Source: JANXSF01 sp043745195 (lineage in GTDB: Bacteria; Acidobacteriota; Terriglobia; Bryobacterales; Bryobacteraceae). From it: a DNA stretch of 64,000 nucleotides. Of this stretch, positions 9,189-17,192 are shown one piece after another. Both the position numbers and the translations under genes were made by a program. The stretch lies in assembly GCA_043745195.1 (NCBI GenBank), contig JAYTTF010000262.1, positions 1 through 64,000 on the forward strand. The letters are read 5' to 3'. Each line of letters starts with the position of its first letter. Positions within the stretch are counted from its first letter, which is position 1. The notes below the pieces were generated by a model. That model ran no database searches. It was given only the letters and a program-made list of their open reading frames with translations, and was not told where the DNA came from.

Positions 9189-10178
9189 ATGAAAAAACCA
9201 ATGCGCGTCGCGGTCACAGGCGCGGCCGGACAAATCGGTTATAGTTTGCTGTTCAGAATCGCCAGTGGAGAGATGCTTGGAAAAGATCAACCAATTATCC
9301 TTCAACTATTGGAGATCCCTGACGAGAAGGCACAGAAGGCGCTTAAGGGCGTCATGATGGAACTGGATGATTGCGCATTTCCCTTGTTGCAGGGCGTGAG
9401 CGGTTACGGCGATGCCGAAGCGGCTTTCAAAGATGTTGACGTTGCATTGCTTGTGGGTGCAAGGCCTCGCGGACCAGGGATGGAACGCAAAGATTTGCTG
9501 GAAGCCAATGGCGCTATTTTCACGGTGCAGGGAAGGGCATTGGATGCTCATGCATCGCGCAACGTGAAGGTTTTAGTGGTGGGTAATCCGGCGAATACAA
9601 ATGCGCTGATTGCGCAGCGTTCAGCGCCAGGGCTGCCTGCTAAGAATTTCACTGCGATGATGCGGCTGGATCATAACCGTGCAATTTCACAACTTTCTTC
9701 GAAGTTGGGCAAGCCAGTTACCTCAATTCACAAAGTGACCATTTGGGGCAATCATTCGGCAACTCAGTATCCAGACATTTTCCATGCTGAAATTGACGGG
9801 ACGAATTTGTGGCGTCACATTGGAGATCAAGCGTGGCTGGAAGGTACGTTTATCCCCACCGTTCAGAAGCGCGGTGCTGCGATTATTGATGCGCGTGGAT
9901 TGTCCTCTGCGGCATCTGCTGCCAATGCGGCGATCGAACATGTGCGGGATTGGGTGCTGGGAACTACTGCGGGCAATTGGGTCACGATGGGAATTCCATC
10001 GGACGGCAGTTATGGAATTCCGCAAGGTGTCATGTTTGGATTTCCGGTGACTTGTTCGGGCGGCGAATATTCTATAGTTCAGGGCTTGGAAGTGAGTGAG
10101 TTTTCCAGGGGCCGGATCAATAATACGCTGAAGGAACTCGAAGAGGAAAAGGCTGCGATCACTCACTTGCTTGGCTAA
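9189..10178 (+). CDS. mdh: Malate dehydrogenase
   Basis: NAD-dependent oxidation of malate to oxaloacetate in the TCA cycle, cytosolic. Nucleotide-binding loop GAAGQIGYSLLFRIASG at the N-terminus, VLVVGNPANTNALI for substrate binding, catalytic MMRLDHNRA and the proton-relay His in IWGNHSATQYPD. The sequence type is that of the cytosolic-eukaryote-like bacterial enzyme (about 325-330 residues, present length 329), not the LDH-like form. CAGGAG sits 9 bases before the ATG. A terminator follows 22 bases after the stop. Confidence 0.95.
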   Translation: MKKPMRVAVTGAAGQIGYSLLFRIASGEMLGKDQPIILQLLEIPDEKAQKALKGVMMELDDCAFPLLQGVSGYGDAEAAFKDVDVALLVGARPRGPGMERKDLLEANGAIFTVQGRALDAHASRNVKVLVVGNPANTNALIAQRSAPGLPAKNFTAMMRLDHNRAISQLSSKLGKPVTSIHKVTIWGNHSATQYPDIFHAEIDGTNLWRHIGDQAWLEGTFIPTVQKRGAAIIDARGLSSAASAANAAIEHVRDWVLGTTAGNWVTMGIPSDGSYGIPQGVMFGFPVTCSGGEYSIVQGLEVSEFSRGRINNTLKELEEEKAAITHLLG

Positions 10179-10200
10179 GGTGAGTTAACGGTAGGACAAG

Positions 10201-10237
10201 AAAAAGCTGCATCTTAAAAAGGGTGCGGCTTTTTTTA
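10201..10237 (+). terminator. Intrinsic terminator after mdh
   Basis: AAAAAGCTGCATC pairs with GGTGCGGCTTTTT (two G-U pairs) around a short A-rich loop, followed by a T-run at 10230-10236. The convergent sugar transferase's TAA stop (10235-10237) lies inside the T-run. The leading A-run gives the opposite strand a T-run too, so it may stop transcription from both sides. Confidence 0.75.
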
Positions 10238-11626
10238 TTGAGCTCCGCGCCCAAGCAAAACTGTTTTGGCTGTGCTGAGAAGAATGTAGACGTCCAGTGC
10301 CAGGGACAAATGCTTGATGTAGTAGAGATCGTACTCGAGCTTGGTGATTGTATCCTCCACCGTATCGCCATACTTGTGACTGATTTGTGCCCAACCGGTT
10401 AGCCCAGGCTTCACTGAGAGTCTCTGTTTATAAAAGGGAATTTTTTCAGAAAGCGTTTTTACGAATTCCGGACGTTCCGGCCTTGGACCAACCATGGACA
10501 TTTCGCCGCGAAGCACATTAAAAAACTGAGGCAATTCGTCAAGCCGGAATTTCCGCAAATACTTTCCGATGGGAGTGATTCGGGGATCGTTCTTCTGAGC
10601 CCAGACTGCTCCAGTGGTTGCTTCAGCATCGGCTCTCATGGAACGGAATTTGTAAACGGTGAAAGGTGTTCCATTTAATCCGGAGCGAATTTGACCATGC
10701 AGAATTGGGCCAGGGGAGGTAAGCCTCACTAAAATTGCCACGATGATCATGATGGGAATTGTCAGGATGGTTCCAACCACTGCAATCACAGCGGAAAGCG
10801 CAGTGTGAATTCCTTCCGTCCGGGCACTAGGCCCTAAAGCTGTGGAAAAAATTAATTGAGAGGGCCGCAGTTCCCGTGTACACACTCTCCCAAATGCTTG
10901 TTCATAGGCGATGGCGGCCTCTTCCACGTAAATTCCACCTAACCTCATGTCGAGCAATTCTTGGACTGGCATACGAGCGCGACGTTCGGTCATCCCAATT
11001 AGAATCCGTTCCGGTTTGTGAGTTTCTACAATTTTGCGCAATTCCGGCAGTTCTCCCAAGAGAGGTAGATTCGGTATTTTTTGATCTGGGGTTTCCGGTT
11101 GAGCTACGTAGCCGATCAGATTGTGTCCAAATTCTCGATGTGCTAGTAACCGTTCCGCGAGTTCCTGAATTACAGAGGAAGTGCCTACTAACAAAACGCG
11201 TTGAGTGCCAACTGTGTTTACAGCAAATTTCAGGTAAAGGAAGCGCCAGACAGGCAAAGCCATGAATACCAAGATGCTGCCGTAAATCATTAGCCAACGG
11301 GGAAGCATCAGATCGCGGCTAATGTAAGTCATCAAGGCCTGCACCAGGAATGCAATTCCCAAAACCATGGAGGTTTGTTGAATGAACAGGACTTTTCCCC
11401 GCGCACGAATCTTGGTGTAAAGATCTTGAAGATAAAGACCAACCAGAATGCTGGCTACAACGATGCTGATTCTGAAAAAGCCGTTTTCCTCAAATAAGAA
11501 GAACTGAAGATCGACGTCTATTACTAGGGCACTGGCCAACACATAACAAAAGAAGAGTATCAATGTTTCTGATGCTAAGAGCAACGCAACGGACGCCGGC
11601 ATTAAGGAACGGATCAGGTTTAACAT
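10235..11626 (-). CDS. Undecaprenyl-phosphate sugar phosphotransferase (exopolysaccharide initiating enzyme)
   Basis: Transfers a sugar-1-phosphate to undecaprenyl phosphate, the first step of exopolysaccharide repeat-unit assembly. About four hydrophobic segments in residues 10-130, then a Rossmann-like CoA-binding-type region (VLLVGTSSVIQELAERLL), then the catalytic Bac_transf domain with a membrane segment near 280-305 and the motifs VYKFRSM, LRKFRLDELPQF, MSMVGPRPERP and KPGLTGWAQ. Length 463 fits the EpsB/PEP-CTERM-associated type. It is distant from the Wza/Wzz/BY-kinase genes at 53-56.7 kb but would fit the same pathway. A 256-base leader lies upstream. Confidence 0.88.
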   Translation of the reverse strand: MLNLIRSLMPASVALLLASETLILFFCYVLASALVIDVDLQFFLFEENGFFRISIVVASILVGLYLQDLYTKIRARGKVLFIQQTSMVLGIAFLVQALMTYISRDLMLPRWLMIYGSILVFMALPVWRFLYLKFAVNTVGTQRVLLVGTSSVIQELAERLLAHREFGHNLIGYVAQPETPDQKIPNLPLLGELPELRKIVETHKPERILIGMTERRARMPVQELLDMRLGGIYVEEAAIAYEQAFGRVCTRELRPSQLIFSTALGPSARTEGIHTALSAVIAVVGTILTIPIMIIVAILVRLTSPGPILHGQIRSGLNGTPFTVYKFRSMRADAEATTGAVWAQKNDPRITPIGKYLRKFRLDELPQFFNVLRGEMSMVGPRPERPEFVKTLSEKIPFYKQRLSVKPGLTGWAQISHKYGDTVEDTITKLEYDLYYIKHLSLALDVYILLSTAKTVLLGRGAQ

Positions 11627-11882
11627 TTACAGTTGATTAAAGATTCTTATAAAGGTTTGTGAAACCCATTTGATTACAACCAGTTGTACATTCTCTTTTG
11701 TAAACAGAATAACATGCCGGGGTGACTTCCTTTTTAAGATGATAGCTTGTTCTTCCGTGATTGTCGAAGGACCTAAGGGGCTCAAACTGCTTGGGAACTG
11801 AGTACTGGGCATCTATCGGTATCTAAGGAATAGGATAAATTTGGTCTTGATTTAAGTTGATGATAATAATGCGGCACGAGAC
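11627..11882. other. Intergenic region between sugar transferase and isc operon
   Basis: 256 bases, presumably holding the transferase's promoter. On the minus strand a 61-codon reading frame ends (TAA) directly before the transferase ATG, but it has no recognisable pattern and no clear ribosome site. I see no terminator or riboswitch I can name. Confidence 0.4.
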
Positions 11883-11911
11883 TTGACCAAGTGCTAGGGA
11901 TACGCTATATT
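11883..11911 (+). promoter_or_regulatory. Sigma-70-type promoter of the isc operon
   Basis: TTGACC at 11883-11888, a 17-base spacer, then TATATT at 11906-11911. Predicted start of transcription is near 11918, which lies inside the IscR-type operator described next. The leader to the iscR ATG at 11955 would be about 37 bases. Confidence 0.7.
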
Positions 11912-11914
11912 TAT

Positions 11915-11939
11915 ATCTGAGACTCTTTTAGTCTGATAT
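11915..11939 (+). promoter_or_regulatory. IscR-type operator overlapping the isc transcription start
   Basis: The core GACT-CTTTT-AGTC at 11921-11933 matches the spacing of the E. coli type 1 IscR site (GACT, 5 mostly A/T bases, AGTC), and the right flank ends in TAT as in that consensus. It sits just downstream of the -10 box, where a bound regulator would block initiation. Autoregulation by the adjacent iscR is inferred. Confidence 0.6.
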
Positions 11940-11954
11940 GGTTTGAGTTGCTAA

Positions 11955-12434
11955 ATGCTGAAGCTGACAAAGAAAGCGGATTACGGGTTGATTGCCCTCA
12001 AAGACCTTACGGTAAGGCATCCGCAATCTGCCAGTGCGAAGGACATTGCGGATCGATATGGACTACCACTTCCACTACTATCGAAAGTTCTTCAAAAGCT
12101 GACAAGGTCGGGTTTCTTGCGAAGCGAGCAGGGTTCAAGCGGCGGGTACCGGCTGGCGAAGCAACCTGCGGAGATTAGTGCTTTTGAAGTGATCCGGGCG
12201 ATTGACGGGCCTATATTTCTGACAGCCTGCTTTACTGAGCATGGTGGTTGCGCGCATTCCGACAAATGCAATGTTCGAGATCCATTGCGCAAGGTTCATG
12301 AAGGAATCGTCAAGCTGCTTTCCAGCATCAAATTATCAGATATTGCTAAAGAAGATTCTGCTCCAACCACTGAAGCCTGTGCACCACTGCCAGTTGAAGA
12401 GCTCACGATTTTAACCAGCATACGAGGCAATTAG
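11955..12434 (+). CDS. iscR: Rrf2-family Fe-S-sensing repressor IscR
   Basis: DNA-binding regulator that reports Fe-S cluster status. Winged-helix N-terminus (KLTKKADYGLIALKDL, then a wing SEQGSSGGYRLAK). Three cysteines in CFTEHGGC and SDKC match the cluster-binding triad of IscR (spacing 7 and 6), with the conserved Asp/Leu after CNVRDPL. Length 159 is typical. First gene of the isc operon; iscS starts 3 bases after its stop. No strong ribosome site is visible before the ATG. Confidence 0.92.
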   Translation: MLKLTKKADYGLIALKDLTVRHPQSASAKDIADRYGLPLPLLSKVLQKLTRSGFLRSEQGSSGGYRLAKQPAEISAFEVIRAIDGPIFLTACFTEHGGCAHSDKCNVRDPLRKVHEGIVKLLSSIKLSDIAKEDSAPTTEACAPLPVEELTILTSIRGN

Positions 12435-12437
12435 AAA

Positions 12438-13661
12438 ATGCAAACACAGAAAGCTCCCATTTATTTCGACAATCACGCCACCACAAAGTGCGATCCAAAA
12501 GTGGTTGAGGCGATGATTCCTTACTTCACAGAACATTACGGCAACGCTGCCAGCCGAAACCACGCATACGGCTGGGTTGCGGAAGAAGCTGTTGAAAAAT
12601 CCCGCAAGCAGATTGCTGCATTGATTGGTGCCACCCCGAAGGAAATCATTTTCACAAGCGGTGCTACTGAATCGAACAACTTGGCATTGAAGGGTGTTGC
12701 AGAGATGTATGCCGAAAAAGGCAATCATATTATTACTGCGGCTACTGAGCACAAGGCTGTGTTGGATACAACCAAACATTTGGAAAAGCAGGGTTGCCGG
12801 ATTACCTATTTGCCAGTGATGGCCGACGGTCGTATTGATTTGGACATGCTGCGCGAGGCAATAACCGACAAGACAATTCTGGTTAGCATCATGTACGCCA
12901 ATAACGAAATCGGCGTAGTGCAGCCGGTTCGTGAAATCAGCAAGATTTGTAAGGAACGCGGAGTTTTGTTTCATACTGACGCGGTGCAGGCTGTTGGCAA
13001 GATTCCGGTGAATGTAATTGAAGACGGCATTGATCTGCTCTCCTTGACTGCTCATAAGATTTACGGACCGAAAGGCGTTGGTGCTCTTTATGTCCGTCGC
13101 AAAGGTCCACGAGTTCAACTAGCTGCACAGATGGACGGTGGTGGTCATGAACGGGGAATGCGCTCGGGCACTTTGAACGTGCCGGCGATTGCTGGATTAG
13201 GGGAAGCCTGTGAACTTTGCAACAAGGAACTGACTGCTGAAATGGCACGTCTGGGATTCCTTCGCGACAAGTTGAAAAACAAAATCATGTCCGAACTGGA
13301 CGAGGTTTACGTGAACGGTTCGCTGGAACATCGGCTACCCGGTAATTTGAACATAAGCTTTGCCTACGTGGAAGGGGAAAGCCTTTTGATGGGTATCAAC
13401 GATATTGCGGTTTCCAGCGGTTCCGCTTGTACTTCGGCAACATTGGAACCTAGCTATGTGCTTAAGGCGTTGGGAGCGGGCGACGATTTGGCCCATTCCT
13501 CGATTCGTTTCGGTTTGGGACGCTTCAATACGGAAGCAGAAGTGGATTATGTTGCAAAGCGCGTCATTGATGTGGTGAAAAAACTTCGCGATCTTTCTCC
13601 TCTTTACGAGATGTTTAAAGAAGGCGTGGATCTTAGCAAAGTGCAGTGGACTGCACACTAA
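12438..13661 (+). CDS. iscS: Cysteine desulfurase
   Basis: PLP enzyme that takes sulfur from cysteine and hands it to the scaffold protein. N-terminal IYFDNHATTKCDP, PLP-binding SLTAHKIYGPKG, and the mobile catalytic loop SSGSACTSATLEPSYVLKA with its sulfur-carrying Cys. Length 407 is normal for group I IscS. Cytosolic. iscU follows after 34 bases with its own ribosome site. Confidence 0.95.
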   Translation: MQTQKAPIYFDNHATTKCDPKVVEAMIPYFTEHYGNAASRNHAYGWVAEEAVEKSRKQIAALIGATPKEIIFTSGATESNNLALKGVAEMYAEKGNHIITAATEHKAVLDTTKHLEKQGCRITYLPVMADGRIDLDMLREAITDKTILVSIMYANNEIGVVQPVREISKICKERGVLFHTDAVQAVGKIPVNVIEDGIDLLSLTAHKIYGPKGVGALYVRRKGPRVQLAAQMDGGGHERGMRSGTLNVPAIAGLGEACELCNKELTAEMARLGFLRDKLKNKIMSELDEVYVNGSLEHRLPGNLNISFAYVEGESLLMGINDIAVSSGSACTSATLEPSYVLKALGAGDDLAHSSIRFGLGRFNTEAEVDYVAKRVIDVVKKLRDLSPLYEMFKEGVDLSKVQWTAH

Positions 13662-13695
13662 CGTTACTCATTTGAATTGAAAAAGGAAAACTACC

Positions 13696-14112
13696 ATGGC
13701 ATATTCAGACAAAGTTCTTGATCACTACAACAACCCGCGCAACGTTGGTTCGCTGGACAAAAGCAACCCTGATGTTGGCACCGGAATGGTTGGCGCTCCT
13801 GAATGCGGCGACGTAATGAAGTTGCAGATTCAGGTAAACCCGTCAACGGGCGTGATTGACGAAGCAAAGTTCAAAACATTCGGTTGTGGCTCAGCAATTG
13901 CGAGTTCCTCTTTGGCCACCGAATGGTTGAAGGGCAAGACTGTGGACGAAGCTTTGGCCATTAAGAACACCGACATTGTGAACGAACTGGCACTGCCGCC
14001 GGTGAAGATTCATTGCTCGGTTCTGGCTGAAGATGCAATCAAAGCGGCTATCACCGATTACAAAACCAAGAAAGGCGTTACCGTAGGCTCCGAAGCGTTG
14101 GCGGTTCACTAA
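13696..14112 (+). CDS. iscU: Fe-S cluster scaffold protein
   Basis: Scaffold on which the 2Fe-2S cluster is built. The three cluster cysteines are in APECGD, TFGCGSA and KIHCSVLAED, and the Asp after the first Cys is conserved. The chaperone-recognition motif normally LPPVK is present as LPPVK just before the third Cys, which agrees with hscA in the same operon. Length 138. AAAAGGA lies about 9 bases before the ATG. Confidence 0.96.
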   Translation: MAYSDKVLDHYNNPRNVGSLDKSNPDVGTGMVGAPECGDVMKLQIQVNPSTGVIDEAKFKTFGCGSAIASSSLATEWLKGKTVDEALAIKNTDIVNELALPPVKIHCSVLAEDAIKAAITDYKTKKGVTVGSEALAVH

Positions 14113-14117
14113 ACAAT

Positions 14118-14465
14118 ATGTCCGAAGCAACGCTGACAGAACCCGTTATTGACGTCACCCCGAAAGCTATCTTGAAAATCAAGCAGGCTTTTGAGAAGCA
14201 GGGAGTGAAGGGTGGATTGCGTCTTGGGGTATTGGGCGGCGGATGTTCCGGCCTCAGTTATCAGTTCAAGTTCGACACTAAGCCTCGCGCCACGGACAAG
14301 AAATTTTTGTTCGATGGCGTTGAGGTTTGGGTTGATCCTAAGAGTTTGCTGTACCTGAACGGCATGGTGTTGGACTACAAAGAATCCCTGATGCAATCCG
14401 GATTTGAGTTTGATAATCCGAATGCCAAGAAAAGCTGTGGTTGCGGAACTTCGTTCACCGCTTAA
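14118..14465 (+). CDS. iscA: A-type Fe-S carrier protein
   Basis: Carrier or late-acting assembly factor. The three conserved cysteines appear as GGCSGLSY and the C-terminal CGCG. Length 115 with a short N-terminal extension before the usual start of homology. Begins 5 bases after the iscU stop. Confidence 0.94.
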   Translation: MSEATLTEPVIDVTPKAILKIKQAFEKQGVKGGLRLGVLGGGCSGLSYQFKFDTKPRATDKKFLFDGVEVWVDPKSLLYLNGMVLDYKESLMQSGFEFDNPNAKKSCGCGTSFTA

Positions 14466-14475
14466 ATTATCTGTA

Positions 14476-15102
14476 ATGATGACTTGTTGGCAATGCGCGG
14501 CTGAAGCAGAAAGTGCGCTGCTATGCCCACATTGTCACGCGCTCCAACCTCCGCCTGGCGACTACTTCACTTTCTTCGGTCTGCCGCGCAAACTGGGAAT
14601 TGATACGGAACGGTTGCAGGCGTATTTTTACGAACTCAGCCGGAAGTTGCACCCGGACAAGTACTCCCGTAAGAGTGAGCGCGAACGAGGCTATTCAACC
14701 GCTGCTACCGCTATTTTGAACGACGGTTGGCGGACTCTGAAAAATCCGGTACTGCGTGCAGAATACCTGCTTACCCAGGAAGGCCTGGAGATGGCTGAAC
14801 AACGCACCAAAGATGTTCCTCCGGAGTTGCTGGAAGAAGTATTCGAATTGAATATGGCTTTAGAGGAATTGCGGAGTGGTGACGATTCGGCCAAAAAAGA
14901 GTTGTCCGCAGCGCGGGATCGTTTTGCCGCCATGATGGTTCTATCCGATGCAGAGCTTCAGCGAAACTTTCTTCGTTGGGATAATGATGGTGGCGAAGGT
15001 GGCGAAGGTGGCAAAGAAGCGCTTGGAGCAATCCGGGCAGTATTGAACCGCCGGCGGTACATCAGCAACTTGATTCGAGATGTAGAAAAAGAGCTTTCAT
15101 AA
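14476..15102 (+). CDS. hscB: Fe-S co-chaperone HscB with N-terminal zinc-finger-like extension
   Basis: J-domain protein that brings IscU to HscA. The J-domain carries HPD (in KLHPDKYS) near residue 58, followed by a helical C-terminal IscU-binding domain. Unlike E. coli HscB, the N-terminus has CWQC and CPHC about 10 residues apart followed by ALQPP, the pattern known from animal and plant HSCB. A GGE repeat (GGEGGEGG, encoded by 9-base repeats at about 14991-15012) interrupts the C-terminal domain. The frame is open 24 codons upstream inside iscA; I choose the ATG pair at 14476/14479 because it places the Cys pair at the N-terminus. Confidence 0.88.
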   Translation: MMTCWQCAAEAESALLCPHCHALQPPPGDYFTFFGLPRKLGIDTERLQAYFYELSRKLHPDKYSRKSERERGYSTAATAILNDGWRTLKNPVLRAEYLLTQEGLEMAEQRTKDVPPELLEEVFELNMALEELRSGDDSAKKELSAARDRFAAMMVLSDAELQRNFLRWDNDGGEGGEGGKEALGAIRAVLNRRRYISNLIRDVEKELS

Positions 15103-16959
15103 ATGTCATCCTTCCAAATTGATTTCAGTGGAGCTGGGCAAAAGCAGCGGATTATTGGCATAGACCTGGGCACAACCAATTCTCTTGGTGCGTTCATGGA
15201 TCTTACGGGTCCTGCCATTATTACCGATACCAATGGCGGCAGAATCGTTCCCTCGGTAGTAGCGTTTCCCCAATCCGGCGAGCCGTTGGTTGGTGATTCC
15301 GCTCGGCAGATGCTAACCACAGAGCCTGGCAAAGTGATCTATTCCGTGAAGCGTCTGATGGGTCGTGGAGTTGAGGACGTAAAAGAGGAACTGAAGCTTT
15401 TTCCCTTTCAAATTGCCGAGGGTAGTGATTCGGTGATTCGGCTGAAGATTGGGGACAAAGTGTTGACGGCTCCTGAAGTGTCCGCGTTGATCCTGCGCGA
15501 GATCAAGCTGAATGCAGAGGCATTTTTCGGTGAGCCCGTGGATCAGGCAGTTATTACCGTTCCAGCTTATTTCAACGATGCGCAGCGGCAGGCCACCAAA
15601 GATGCGGGACGCATTGCGGGGCTGGAAGTTTTGCGTTTAGTCAACGAACCAACTGCGGCTGCTTTGGCTTACGGCCTTGATAAACGTAAGGAAGGGATCA
15701 TTGCTGTTTACGATTTCGGCGGCGGCACTTTCGACATTTCTATTCTGAAATTACATAACGGAATTTTTGAAGTATTGGCCACCAATGGCGATACGCATCT
15801 TGGTGGCGATGATATTGACAACCTGATGATTGCAGTTGCTCTGGAAGATGTTCAAAGCGAATGGGGCGAGGATGTTCGCGGCAATCAGGAAGCGGTTCAG
15901 ACTTTACGCAAAGCCGTTATTGCTGCCAAGGAGCAACTTTCTTTTGCACCTTCGGTAAGCCTATCGGTTGAGTGGCGCGGAAAGACTTACCAGCGTGAAA
16001 TTACGCGGGATATTTTTGAAAGGTTGATCACACCAGTGGTTGATCGCACTCTTGCACCATGCCGGGCATGCTTAGCGGATGCGGGCCTAACAGTGGACAA
16101 GATTGATGAAGTGGTTATGGTTGGCGGGTCGACGCGAATTCCGCTGGTGCGAAGTGCGGTTGAGGCGTTGTTCAAGGCCAAGCCACATACCGAATTGAAT
16201 CCGGATGAAGTGGTGGCCCTTGGTGCTGCGGTTCAAGCGGGGATACTTTCTGGAGATGTGGAAGACACCCTTTTGTTGGACGTCACGCCGTTATCTTTGG
16301 GAATTGAGACAATGGGCGGTGTTGTTTCAAAATTAATTGTCCGCAATTCCACTATTCCAGCCAGCGCTACGGAAACGTTTACAACTGCAGTTGAGGGTCA
16401 GCGAAATGTGCTGATTCACGTCTTGCAAGGTGAGCGGGAAATTGCAAGGGATTGCCGCAGCTTGGCTCGGTTCGATTTGAAAGATATCGACCCTATGCCC
16501 GCAGGGTTGCCACGCATTGAAGTGAAGTTCTTGATTGATGCCAACGGCATATTGAGTGTGACTGCGCGCGAGCAGCGCACGGGCAAAGAACATTCGGTGG
16601 AAGTGAAGCCCTCCTACGGCTTGACTGATGAACAGGTGGAGGCGATGATTCGCGAATCCATAGAAAAGGCTGAGGCTGATTTTGTGGAACGTCAGGTTCG
16701 AGAGGCTCGCGTGGAGGCTGACCGGATGTTTGCGGCGGTGGACAAAGGCAAGCAAAACCATGCCTGGTTGACTTTGACTGACGATGAACGTGCCGCCGTG
16801 GAGAAGGTTTATAACGAACTGGTGTTGGCCTACCATAGTGATTATTACGATCTGATTCGAGACAAGATTCAGGAGTTGGATCATTCAACGCATACGTTAG
16901 CGGAGCGTATGATGAATACCGCTGTGAGCACTGCACTCAAAGGAACAAAGATCGAATAA
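15103..16959 (+). CDS. hscA: Hsp70-type Fe-S chaperone HscA
   Basis: ATP-driven chaperone that acts on IscU with HscB. The nucleotide-binding domain carries IGIDLGTTNSLGAF, VNEPTAAALAYGLD, YDFGGGTFDISIL and VGGSTRIPLVR; the substrate-binding domain starts near residue 385 (LLLDVTPLSLGIET). Length 618 and its place after hscB distinguish it from DnaK. The ATG directly follows the hscB stop with no gap. Confidence 0.95.
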   Translation: MSSFQIDFSGAGQKQRIIGIDLGTTNSLGAFMDLTGPAIITDTNGGRIVPSVVAFPQSGEPLVGDSARQMLTTEPGKVIYSVKRLMGRGVEDVKEELKLFPFQIAEGSDSVIRLKIGDKVLTAPEVSALILREIKLNAEAFFGEPVDQAVITVPAYFNDAQRQATKDAGRIAGLEVLRLVNEPTAAALAYGLDKRKEGIIAVYDFGGGTFDISILKLHNGIFEVLATNGDTHLGGDDIDNLMIAVALEDVQSEWGEDVRGNQEAVQTLRKAVIAAKEQLSFAPSVSLSVEWRGKTYQREITRDIFERLITPVVDRTLAPCRACLADAGLTVDKIDEVVMVGGSTRIPLVRSAVEALFKAKPHTELNPDEVVALGAAVQAGILSGDVEDTLLLDVTPLSLGIETMGGVVSKLIVRNSTIPASATETFTTAVEGQRNVLIHVLQGEREIARDCRSLARFDLKDIDPMPAGLPRIEVKFLIDANGILSVTAREQRTGKEHSVEVKPSYGLTDEQVEAMIRESIEKAEADFVERQVREARVEADRMFAAVDKGKQNHAWLTLTDDERAAVEKVYNELVLAYHSDYYDLIRDKIQELDHSTHTLAERMMNTAVSTALKGTKIE

Positions 16960-16961
16960 CC

Positions 16962-17174
16962 ATGTTCAAACTCACTTGGGATAAAGCCGAAGATATTGGG
17001 ATTGCCTTGTTTGAAGAGCATCCAGAGGCCGATCCTCTAAAGACTCGTTTCACGGATTTACACAAGATGGTGTTGGAACTGGATGAGTTTGAGGATGATC
17101 CAATGAAATCGAACGAGGCTAAGCTGGAGGCGATTCAGATGGCCTGGTACGAAGAGTGGAAGGACAACCAGTAG
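16962..17174 (+). CDS. iscX: Fe-S assembly accessory protein IscX
   Basis: Small acidic protein that binds IscS and modulates the pathway. Typical ending with WYEEWKD and the Asp/Glu-rich centre (DEFEDDP). Starts 2 bases after hscA. No ferredoxin gene lies between hscA and iscX, where E. coli has fdx. Confidence 0.93.
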   Translation: MFKLTWDKAEDIGIALFEEHPEADPLKTRFTDLHKMVLELDEFEDDPMKSNEAKLEAIQMAWYEEWKDNQ

Positions 17175-17192
17175 GCCGCGTATACTGATTGG

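Noticed and set aside
11627..11812. 61-codon minus-strand frame before the sugar transferase
   Set aside because: No ribosome site or recognisable sequence; more likely leader DNA.
12411..13118. 235-codon minus-strand frame opposite iscS
   Set aside because: Shadow of a conserved gene, no recognisable motif.
16333..16884. 183-codon minus-strand frame opposite hscA
   Set aside because: Shadow of hscA, no motif.
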